NCBI GenBank assembly: GCA_013398055.1 | Contig: VZRS01007399.1 | Location: forward strand, 259,004 to 323,003 | DNA from: Ifrita kowaldi | Lineage: Eukaryota; Chordata; Aves; Passeriformes; Cinclosomatidae | DNA length: 64,000 bases | Direction: 5' to 3' | Part shown: one piece after another, positions 61,701 through 64,000 of the stretch | How positions within the stretch are numbered: the stretch's first letter is position 1 | Layout: every line of letters begins with the position of its first letter | Program-made: the position numbers and the translations under genes | Notes under the pieces: generated by a model | The model's database searches: none | What the model was told of the DNA's origin: nothing | Seen by the model: only the letters and a program-made list of their open reading frames with translations

Positions 61701-63058
61701 TTTCCCACTAGGTTTCATACATAGTTTTCTTCAAAGGTTTAATCACGATGTTGACATAAGACTGGATTTCTTTAAATCAATCCCGACAATGATACTTCAG
61801 CCGCCTTCTGTGCTTCCAGATAATTTCAAACTTCAGGATGGAACAGCAAAATAGAAGAGCCTTCTCTCAGAGGTTCTGCATCCCTGCTTTGCAGACTAGG
61901 AAACTGAGGCACAGACAAATTAAGCTGTTTGCCCAGGCTGACACAGCAAACCATTTCTGCTATCTTCTGAACAAAGCCACAAAACTGTTTCACAGCAGCA
62001 CTCGCAAGATAGCGTTAGAGAAATGGATAAAAAAGAAAGAACAAATCTTCTCTCATCTTTGCACTACCTTCAAGCACCTCCTAAAGTACCATTCAGCACA
62101 TCCAGCTTGCTTTGACCTTTGCCCCTCCAACCCTAGCAAATAATTATTTTGGCTTGCATAGATTTTGCTTCTGAAGCCTAATGTTTGACTTGCAAGTTTG
62201 CCCTGTGAATCAGCCCACACACAGTGAACTGAGATATTCTGTTTAACCATTCCACATGCTACTGTAACAAGTCTAACTAAATGAACACACTCTTTGGTAG
62301 GGGAACAGTGGACCTGACACAACCAGTTGCTCCTTTGTATTACTCTTTTTAAAATTTTCAGAATATGTCAACAACACTGACCTGTGATATAAAGTTCTGA
62401 AATGTCCGCCTCTTCCAGTCCTGAAAATTTTGTCTCTTTTTGTTTCAAGTTCAAAAACATTAATCAACCTTTTTTGATTATTCCCAAAAAACAAACAACA
62501 AACATAGCATGCAAGTTTGAAGTAAGCCCTGTCCCATAAAGTACCCTAAGAAAAGTCATCTTTTTAATCACTTTGCAACTTTAAGTTAGATTTTTGATGC
62601 CTCTCTACCCACTTTAAAAAATATAATGAATACACAATCTTCATGTACACTTTTTCATCTCTGCACTTAAACACTCCTAATTCTTTTTTTCCAGCTGGAC
62701 AAAGAAATCAATTAGTAATCAAGATGTCATTGTCTCTGCTAATACTGTACAAGGTCAGGAGGCTGTTTCAGAACCAGTAAGACACCAAATGCAGCAACGC
62801 TGCACATTCAGATTTCTTTATGAGAGATCTACCCACGATCTCTTGCAGCACAGACACTCCAGGCCGCAGCTCACCTGCTGCTGCTGGCTGCGCAGGTCTG
62901 TTATCTCCTTCTGATCCTCATCGTGAAGTCTCTTCATCTCCTCACACGACTGCTGCAGGTGATTGTGCTCCCGCACCAACTGCGTGTTTTTCCTCTTCAG
63001 GGTATCCATGTCCTCCTTCAGCTGGGACTGGTCGCTCAGCAGCCGACTGTGCAACGTG
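22629..63058 (-). CDS. DLG5: DLG5 scaffold protein, 29 coding exons, 5' end outside window
   Basis: This is the membrane-associated guanylate kinase scaffold DLG5, which works at cell junctions, the centrosome and cilium base in epithelial polarity, cadherin trafficking and Hippo signalling (family knowledge). Splicing the 29 exons listed separately gives 1,791 residues, numbered here from the first full codon at 63057. Layout: coiled coil about 1-450, PDZ1 about 478-562, PDZ2 about 565-648, low-complexity Ser/Pro linker about 650-1200, PDZ3 about 1208-1295, PDZ4 about 1365-1445, SH3 about 1460-1528, HOOK about 1530-1595, guanylate kinase about 1600-1785, then the C-terminus VLWIPAGPL and stop TAG. 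Exon phases agree at every junction. All introns are GT-AG except one GC-AG. The human protein is 1,919 residues, so roughly the first 10-12 percent, which includes the CARD-like N-terminus, is missing here only because the window ends. The gene looks intact, with no internal stop in any exon. Confidence 0.97.
22733..25091 (-). other. DLG5 intron e28-e29
   Basis: A 2.36-kb intron with donor gttagt and acceptor ttctccag. Apart from the short CR1 fragment near 24638 I see no repeat, RNA gene or exon-like segment. Confidence 0.8.
24638..24698 (-). mobile_element. CR1 LINE 3'-end fragment
   Basis: The plus strand reads ATCACACAGAATTACAGAAG and then GGTTGGGGTTGGAAAGGACC. This is the reverse complement of the avian CR1 3' end (..GGTCC(C/T)TTCCAACCC.. 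followed by ATTCTRTGATTCTRTG). Only about 60 bp can be recognised. It is a short 5'-truncated copy in sense with DLG5. Confidence 0.75.
25092..25201 (-). CDS. DLG5: DLG5 exon e28 (guanylate kinase)
   Basis: A 110-nt exon. It encodes EQKDPIFLRDKVTQKHSKEQ, then FETAQKIEQEYSKYFT. The acceptor is a long pyrimidine run ending ttttttcag and the donor gttagt. This is the C-terminal helix pair of the GK domain, where the FExAxKxEQEYxxYFT pattern is typical of MAGUKs. Confidence 0.97.
26690..26822 (-). mobile_element. tRNA-Ile-derived SINE with CR1-like tail
   Basis: Read on the minus strand, the element begins near 26822 with a tRNA-Ile-like head. It has an A-box-like TGGCTCAGTGCCTGG, an anticodon region GGTGCTAATGAC (anticodon AAT in GCTAATGA) and a B box GGTTCGATCCC, then CTCTATGGGCCG, like the tRNA-Ile acceptor arm. 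It then becomes CR1-like: GAGCTGGACTCGATGACCC, GGGTCCCTTCCAACTC, and ATTCTGTGATTCTGT at the left end. The head has internal deletions compared with the tRNA. A tRNA-Ile head plus CR1 tail is the structure described for TguSINE1 of passerines. Ends are approximate and no clear target duplication is seen. Confidence 0.8.
26929..27038 (-). CDS. DLG5: DLG5 exon e27 (guanylate kinase)
   Basis: A 110-nt exon. It encodes DCHCLLDIAPHAIERLHSVH and then IYPIVIFIRYKNAKQI. CLLDI and YPIVIFI are core strands of the MAGUK GK fold. The acceptor is ttgatcttag and the donor gtaagt. The tRNA-derived SINE lies about 107 bp into the following intron. Confidence 0.97.
27803..27930 (-). CDS. DLG5: DLG5 exon e26 (guanylate kinase)
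   Basis: A 128-nt exon. It encodes EVMKASQQAIERGVKDCLFI, DYKRRSGHFDVTTVASIKEI and TEK. The HFDVTTVASI block corresponds to the V-T/S-x-x-x-I helix region of MAGUK GK domains, used for phospho-peptide binding. The acceptor is atgaaacag and the donor gtgagt. It ends in phase 0. Confidence 0.96.
28116..28259 (-). CDS. DLG5: DLG5 exon e25 (guanylate kinase start)
   Basis: A 144-nt exon starting SASLAYQRVQKVDC. It continues into the first strand of the GK domain, RPVLILGPLLDAVKDML and then KFCRCPL. True guanylate kinases carry a GxxGxGK(S/T) P-loop here. DLG5 has GPLLDAVKD instead, so ATP binding is not expected. The acceptor is gtgtgtag and the donor gtaagt. Confidence 0.96.
28956..29152 (-). 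CDS. DLG5: DLG5 exon e24 (HOOK region, GC donor)
   Basis: A 197-nt exon encoding the SH3-GK hinge: MDQEFYRRHSMSEAKDEN, then the basic SFFRRKHKHKRSGSKDGK and LLALDTISTDSIPFLE. The acceptor is tttattccag. The exon ends GGAAG followed by gcaagaac, so the donor is GC rather than GT. The phase and the conserved E-D-S junction to the next exon force this boundary. A GT donor 12 nt further would also keep frame but is weak and would insert four residues. Confidence 0.93.
29473..29643 (-). CDS. DLG5: DLG5 exon e23 (SH3)
   Basis: A 171-nt exon carrying the SH3 core: ALYDRLAEMEQDLSFKKDDI, LYVDDTLPQGNFGCWMAW and ERGQIPSKY. ALYD is the usual SH3 first motif and GQIPSKY is the last-strand motif. The acceptor is ctttccag and the donor gtaagt. 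Confidence 0.97.
29944..30092 (-). CDS. DLG5: DLG5 exon e22 (PDZ4 end, SH3 start)
   Basis: A 149-nt exon. It encodes YGSIDMRNKTAEEAYLEMLK, a charged strand, and GDGFYI at the start of SH3. The acceptor is tgttttgcag and the donor gtattt. PDZ4 passes into SH3 with almost no linker, as in other MAGUK PDZ-SH3-GK modules. Confidence 0.96.
30609..30911 (+). mobile_element. Solo LTR of an endogenous retrovirus (303 bp)
   Basis: The element begins TGTGGGGAATTA and ends CGCCGACA, the TG..CA form of retroviral LTRs. It is flanked by ACATGG at 30603-30608 and AAATGG at 30912-30917, a likely 6-bp target duplication with one mismatch. Inside, TATAAAA lies at 30836-30842 and AATAAA at 30859-30864, only about 20 bp apart, as in alpharetrovirus-like LTRs where R is short. 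A GC-rich CCGGACCCTGGGGGGCGG lies in U3. No internal region or second LTR is present, so this is a solo LTR left by LTR-LTR recombination. It is antisense to DLG5, in the intron between exons e21 and e22. Confidence 0.85.
30836..30842 (+). promoter_or_regulatory. TATA box within the solo LTR
   Basis: TATAAAA about 70 bp from the LTR 3' end, the expected U3 promoter position. The AATAAA at 30859 follows at once. Any transcript would run antisense to DLG5. Confidence 0.55.
31320..31503 (-). CDS. DLG5: DLG5 exon e21 (PDZ4, first part)
   Basis: A 184-nt exon. It encodes TPEPRIVVVKKSQVDLGIQI, with DLGI at the ligand-loop position, then CGGNLYGIFVSDVDDDSP and GLVLGDMILE. The acceptor is tgtcaaaag and the donor gtaagc. 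It ends in phase 0 at GDMILE, exactly parallel to the PDZ3 exon break. Confidence 0.97.
31846..32010 (-). CDS. DLG5: DLG5 exon e20 (PDZ3-PDZ4 spacer)
   Basis: A 165-nt exon. It encodes SRLEPVSNHSTPQGSGAATP, SVIDTVSEQDEGTMTPPSKQ and a Thr/Ser/Pro-rich tail. The acceptor is ctgtcatag and the donor gtagag. It is a low-complexity spacer. STxQGSGxxTP and VIDxxxEQDEG are shared with human. Confidence 0.95.
32578..32711 (-). CDS. DLG5: DLG5 exon e19 (PDZ3 end)
   Basis: A 134-nt exon. It encodes FNGINLRNATEQQARLIIGQ and then QCDTITILAQYNPHMYQL. The acceptor is ttccatag and the donor gtaagc. It completes PDZ3 and starts the Ser-rich spacer (NHSRSS) before PDZ4. Confidence 0.97.
33621..33783 (-). CDS. 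DLG5: DLG5 exon e18 (PDZ3, first part)
   Basis: A 163-nt exon. It encodes PYMEEPRHVKVQKGSEPLGI, with PLGI in the carboxylate-binding loop position. This is followed by SIVSGENGGIFVSKVTGGS and AGLEYGDQLLE. The acceptor is ctctaaaag and the donor gtaatt. It ends in phase 0 after GDQLLE, the usual PDZ break point. Confidence 0.97.
33784..37497 (-). other. DLG5 intron e17-e18
   Basis: A 3.7-kb intron between the Ser/Pro linker and PDZ3. It contains a possible ancient tRNA-derived SINE head near 37073. Otherwise I see no exon, RNA gene or young repeat. Confidence 0.8.
37073..37122 (+). repeat. Possible ancient tRNA-derived SINE head
   Basis: GGCACAGTGGTTAGAGCACG resembles the A-box head of MIR or related core-SINEs (..tagtggttaagagcacgg..). 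It is followed by TATTCTGCAATGCTAAGGC. The B box is not convincing. The fragment is short and old. Confidence 0.35.
37498..37666 (-). CDS. DLG5: DLG5 exon e17 (linker before PDZ3)
   Basis: A 169-nt exon. It encodes GSLSHSECSSPSLITPPQSP, a Ser-rich middle, LPRISISPVSVGERRKD, and leaves two bases into Arg of RPYMEEP. The acceptor is ttcctag and the donor gtaagg. ITPPQSPLN resembles a proline-directed kinase site. Confidence 0.96.
38881..38970 (-). CDS. DLG5: DLG5 exon e16 (linker)
   Basis: A 90-nt exon. It encodes SSSNLQYRTERIKIPLTPRY and then PRSMMGSDR. The acceptor is aaaaatag and the donor gtgaat. RIKIPxTPRYPRS is a conserved basic Ser/Thr-Pro motif of DLG5. Confidence 0.95.
40020..40141 (-). 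CDS. DLG5: DLG5 exon e15 (linker)
   Basis: A 122-nt exon. It encodes SQHQGRLSLDLSHKHSNDYS and then HGSNSLPSSARL. The acceptor is tgatgtag and the donor gtaact. Both halves match the human linker order. The sequence is Ser-rich and probably disordered and phosphorylated (inference). Confidence 0.95.
40666..40810 (-). CDS. DLG5: DLG5 exon e14 (linker, tandem acceptor)
   Basis: A 145-nt exon. It encodes GTVPRSLAPCPAVTAVMRNP, then IYTAWSHRV, and ends ICHQHLHP. RNPIYT followed by SHRV is the conserved DLG5 mark. The acceptor is an AAG-CAG tandem at 40811-40816, so a start three bases earlier (40813) would add one codon in frame. The donor is gtgttt, weaker than its neighbours. Confidence is slightly lower because the polypyrimidine tract is poor. 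Confidence 0.9.
42640..42778 (-). CDS. DLG5: DLG5 exon e13 (linker)
   Basis: A 139-nt exon entering in phase 0. It encodes VQKYAPASEEHLSPELQEW, then TPYSPKRSARHSD, and ends LYPGSMSG. The acceptor is gttcttgtag and the donor gtgagt. LSPELQEW and YSP are conserved with human DLG5, although the rest of the linker diverges freely. Confidence 0.93.
42779..45808 (-). other. DLG5 intron e12-e13
   Basis: A 3.0-kb intron following the 1,020-nt linker exon. It contains a degraded LTR fragment at about 44578-44822. Several small open frames here (for example around 44030-44580) have no recognisable content. Confidence 0.8.
44578..44822 (+). mobile_element. Degraded LTR fragment, ERVL-like
   Basis: It begins TGTTGAGCTGGTTTTGGCTG, then GGACAGAATTCA, TTCACAGTAG, GTGCTGGAAGCAGTGCTGG and GCTGAGCAGTGCTTACACAG. 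These follow the order of a common avian ERVL-type LTR whose 5' end reads TG(T)..GGTTTTGGCTGGGATAGAGTTAA... Similarity fades after about 44760 but continues weakly to about 44822. The 3' half with promoter and poly(A) signal is missing. Family assignment is from memory of avian repeats. Confidence 0.55.
45809..46828 (-). CDS. DLG5: DLG5 exon e12 (1,020-nt Ser/Pro-rich linker exon)
   Basis: The largest exon, 340 codons, phase 0 at both ends. It starts VFPQSSSWSGQNIFENLKD, directly after PDZ2, and continues as a disordered linker. The conserved block KPKQRKSIFDPDTFKRP is followed by proline motifs RPPTPPKLEYLSP and STPPTPPKRSDSIKF, which resemble SH3 and WW ligands. Near the end is RPRPKSAPALRHK. 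It ends IPNPALQ before donor gtagaag. A second acceptor lies 12 nt inside the exon (46817-46818, giving a start at 46816). If used, it would drop VFPQ. Confidence 0.96.
47688..47780 (-). CDS. DLG5: DLG5 exon e11 (PDZ2 end)
   Basis: A 93-nt exon, phase 0 at both ends, 31 codons. It encodes INGIALDNKSLTECEALLRN and then CRDSLTLSLMK, the alpha-B helix and last strand of PDZ2. The acceptor is gtgtatag and the donor gtgagt. Although the exon is symmetric, skipping it would destroy PDZ2, so it should be constitutive. Confidence 0.96.
48493..48596 (-). CDS. DLG5: DLG5 exon e10 (PDZ2 core)
   Basis: A 104-nt exon. It encodes DSGVSLENGVFVAAVVPGSP, AAKEGSLTVGDRI and IA, the central strands of PDZ2. The acceptor is gtatttcag and the donor gtaagt. 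It ends in phase 0 and joins INGIALDN in the next exon, giving the usual PDZ sequence GDRIIAINGIAL. Confidence 0.96.
49105..49280 (-). CDS. DLG5: DLG5 exon e9 (PDZ1 end, PDZ2 start)
   Basis: A 176-nt exon. It completes PDZ1 with NDWLLKINDVDLTNKDKKQ and VINMVVRRRK. It then runs into PDZ2 through SLGGRVITPLHINVSGHK. The acceptor is tctaccag and the donor gtaatg. Close packing of PDZ1 and PDZ2 with only a short basic linker is normal for DLG5. Confidence 0.96.
49627..49666 (-). repeat. 18-bp minisatellite, about 2.2 copies
   Basis: On the plus strand the unit CCCTCCCT(C/A)AAAAACTTA occurs twice in tandem and a third copy begins. On the transcript strand each unit contains GGGTAAGTTTTT, a good match to a 5' splice site. 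It lies in the DLG5 intron between exons e8 and e9. Confidence 0.75.
49997..50124 (-). CDS. DLG5: DLG5 exon e8 (PDZ1, first half)
   Basis: A 128-nt exon starting DDMDLKALGFDVAEGVN. LGFD is the carboxylate-binding loop position of PDZ1. It is followed by the typical beta-strand block PGDCGIFVTKVDKGS and IADGRL. The acceptor is tttactag and the donor gtaggg. The exon ends two bases into the Arg codon that precedes VNDWLL. Confidence 0.96.
51146..51278 (-). CDS. DLG5: DLG5 exon e7 (coiled-coil end, acidic spacer before PDZ1)
   Basis: A 133-nt exon that finishes the split Lys codon and ends in phase 0. It encodes EKMENQLEKEARFRQLM, the conserved AHSSHDSAIDTDSLEWE, and ends VVEFEKDR just before PDZ1. 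The acceptor is ttgcctag and the donor gtaagt. The Ser/Asp-rich stretch is an unstructured link between coiled coil and PDZ1. Confidence 0.97.
51938..52063 (-). CDS. DLG5: DLG5 exon e6 (end of coiled coil)
   Basis: A 126-nt exon carrying one leading and two trailing codon bases. It encodes TLCDNLRRERDRAVSDLAEA and RNLDDMRKQKNDAIRELKEL. The acceptor is ttttgaag and the donor gtatgt. The ELK at its end joins to EKMENQ in the next exon, matching the human order. Confidence 0.96.
52671..52855 (-). CDS. DLG5: DLG5 exon e5 (coiled coil)
   Basis: A 185-nt exon entering in phase 0 and leaving after two bases of Arg. It starts IQDSATLDIERANKEIEMLR, contains RRDWAFQERDKIVAERES, and ends ESIR with the next exon. 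The acceptor is tgtctag-type (ttctag before 52855) and the donor gtaaac. The WAFQERDKI block is a strong DLG5 signature. Confidence 0.96.
53860..54090 (-). CDS. DLG5: DLG5 exon e4 (symmetric 77-codon coiled-coil exon)
   Basis: A 231-nt exon, phase 0 at both ends, so it can be included or skipped without a frame change. It starts ELNSALVERDRAICERNELL, continues with KDKAEAQKELDQACKD, and ends REYYQARQ. The acceptor is cttgttttag and the donor gtattg. High charge and heptad spacing continue the coiled coil. It is well conserved in style with its neighbours, so I call it a real exon. Whether every isoform uses it is open. Confidence 0.92.
54091..57963 (-). other. DLG5 intron e3-e4
   Basis: The longest intron resolved in the window, 3.9 kb, just before the symmetric exon e4. 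I see only AT-rich unique sequence with short local duplications, such as GTAGAGCTGA at 57011 and 57041 and TATAAAAGACTAA near 57681 and 57705. No mobile element is recognisable. Confidence 0.75.
57964..58276 (-). CDS. DLG5: DLG5 exon e3 (coiled coil)
   Basis: A 313-nt exon that completes the split Arg codon and ends in phase 0. It encodes FESVQQELSNATAQNKELQ, then MSERDQVIKEVDKLQTELEL, and ends MEALRQ. The acceptor is gtttttag and the donor gtacta. It is coiled coil throughout. Its terminal RQ matches the RQ at the end of the next exon, which matters for the exon-skipping question raised in the findings. Confidence 0.95.
59372..59631 (-). CDS. DLG5: DLG5 exon e2 (coiled coil)
   Basis: A 260-nt exon, entering in phase 0 and leaving after two bases of an Arg codon. 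It starts VMKQNGSSEILNK and contains KLEGVKKDYDALRKRYNEKI. It ends QQYSSSLRR. The acceptor is tttttaag and the donor gtataacc. The sequence is a Glu/Lys/Arg-rich amphipathic helix with no predicted folded domain. It continues directly from the QQQQ end of the previous exon, as in the human protein. Confidence 0.95.
61334..61368 (-). other. Exon-like 35-nt segment (cryptic or poison exon candidate)
   Basis: On the minus strand this segment has a good acceptor (a pyrimidine run ending tttctttcag) and a donor (CTG followed by gtgggt). Its length is not a multiple of three. Inserted between e1 and e2 it would create a stop (TGA) just into e2. A 57-codon open frame also covers it and contains GTIYFLSDYDFERETFIAL, but I recognise no family. 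Confidence 0.25.
61880..61965 (-). repeat. MIR-like SINE core fragment
   Basis: The plus strand reads CTTTGCAGACTAGGAAACTG, then AGGCACAGACAAATTAAGCT, then GTTTGCCCAGGCTGACACAG. This is close to the reverse complement of the MIR core (..tttacagatgaggaaactgaggcacagagaggttaag..tgcccaaggtcacacagc). It is the clearest ancient SINE in the window. Confidence 0.7.
62875..63058 (-). CDS. DLG5: DLG5 exon e1 (coiled coil)
   Basis: First coding exon visible, 184 nt. It begins with the third base of a split codon and ends in phase 0. It encodes TLHSRLLSDQSQLKED and ends LRSQQQQ. The acceptor is gacag at 63059-63063 and the donor is gtgagc from 62874. Charged heptad-like sequence marks it as coiled coil. 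In human DLG5 the preceding residues end FYH, so the split codon should be His. The upstream exon lies to the right of the window. G+C and CpG content are clearly higher than in the neighbouring exons. Confidence 0.95.
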
Positions 63059-64000
63059 CTGTCACGGCACACAAAAAATACTCTTAGAGGCCAACTTGCA
63101 AGGACAAAGTCCTGGAGTAATTAATTTCAAACATGAGTTTCCTACCAAGGAAGCAGGTCAAACTGACTCAATTCTGCATATTTGTGTATTCCGAGCACCA
63201 GGAAAAAAACAAAACCAGAAACAAACAGGGACATAAGTATGAAATCAGATGAAAGTACACAGCACTCTTAAACCTCATCAGAAGGGATGATGGATTTATG
63301 CCACCTGTCAATGCCACTTCATAGCCATTAAAAGCAGGCAGATAAACACAAATAGCATAATATGACGATTCTTGAGATAACAGGAATTGTCCCACCAATC
63401 ATTTCCACTTTCTCTCAAGCTCCTCAGCTGAGCATCAGCTAAACAAAGCATAGGTGAAAACAACAAAAATCTCCTTGTGTGCTACTGTTTTAAAAACAAA
63501 TGAAACTCCCAAACTATCAGAAAAACTCCACAACCAACAAAAGCACACTATGTATGTTTCAACTACACTCAAGATAAAAAGTTCCCCCACACTTAATTAT
63601 GTCAGCCATAATTATTGTAAGAAATACACTCTCACTTAAACAACTGAGAATCACATGAGGAGGCTATCATTCAGATTAGAATTCAAGGTACAAGTCTAAA
63701 ATTAGACAAAACCAATGCTGAAAAAGAGCAGATAAGCCAACTGAATGTATTTTACCACTGCAGATCAAAAAAGTGGCTTTTGGATACTGACAAGATTTCT
63801 GTGGTTGAAACAGAATGATTCTAACTAAACTCTCACACTTGCTGGTAAATGTTTAAACAGGTATTCATATACAAAAAGTTCACATTCTAAGATATGCTGT
63901 ATTCCTTCCATATGAAATGAAATACCAACATTTCCTGCACAGAATGACCAAAGCATTAAAAAAGTTTCCTTAAAATTAGAAAATGTGTTTAAAAAAAAGC
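63059..64000 (-). other. DLG5 intron upstream of e1, continuing past the window
   Basis: Intronic sequence to the right edge. No upstream exon is present. The expected preceding coding sequence, ending FYH in human, is not seen, so it lies beyond 64000. Confidence 0.75.

Larger units (their letters stand above)
59632..62874 (-). other. DLG5 intron e1-e2
   Basis: A 3.24-kb intron. It contains a MIR-like remnant at about 61880-61960 and an exon-like 35-nt segment at 61334-61368. The QQQQ to VMKQ junction across it matches the human protein, so no constitutive exon is expected inside. Confidence 0.8.

Noticed and set aside
1..64000. CRISPR array, operon, phage or other prokaryotic system
   Set aside because: Codon structure, spliced conserved vertebrate gene, avian CR1/SINE/LTR repeats and absence of dense ORFs show vertebrate nuclear DNA. 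No regular direct-repeat and spacer array is present.

Overview
The window is vertebrate nuclear DNA, most likely from a passerine bird. It holds a multi-exon, GT-AG spliced gene in a background of small chance ORFs. Its repeats are avian: a CR1 LINE 3' end, a tRNA-Ile-derived SINE with a CR1-like tail (a TguSINE1-type structure known from passerines), and LTR copies of endogenous retroviruses. A few much older MIR-like remnants are also present.

The only gene I can support is DLG5 (discs large MAGUK scaffold protein 5), on the minus strand. I resolved 29 consecutive coding exons from 63058 down to the stop codon at 22629-22631. All junctions are phase-consistent. Together they give 5,377 nt, or 1,791 complete residues plus the last base of a split codon. 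The N-terminal exons lie beyond the right edge. In gene order the exons encode a long coiled coil (exons at 63058-51146), PDZ1 and PDZ2 (50124-46770), a Ser/Pro-rich linker dominated by one 1,020-nt exon (46828-37498), PDZ3 (33783-32578), PDZ4 (31503-29944), SH3 (29944-29473), a basic HOOK segment (29152-28956) and a catalytically degenerate guanylate kinase domain (28259-22629). A 3' UTR probably runs to an AATAAA signal at 20889-20894.

Positions 1 to about 20.87 kb lie downstream of DLG5. I find no gene there, only old repeats, a perfect 20-bp palindrome and a G-rich tract. In mammals this side of DLG5 faces KCNMA1 across a long gene-poor interval, which agrees with an empty flank.

Most notable observations: a non-canonical GC-AG intron before the guanylate kinase exons; a solo LTR with its own TATA box and poly(A) signal, antisense in an intron; the tRNA-Ile SINE; a symmetric 77-codon coiled-coil exon whose skipping would be seamless; two tandem acceptors that could give small in-frame protein variants; and a 35-nt exon-like sequence that would act as a poison exon if spliced in. 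I found no novel multi-gene system. The window is one conserved polarity-scaffold gene plus ordinary avian noncoding DNA.
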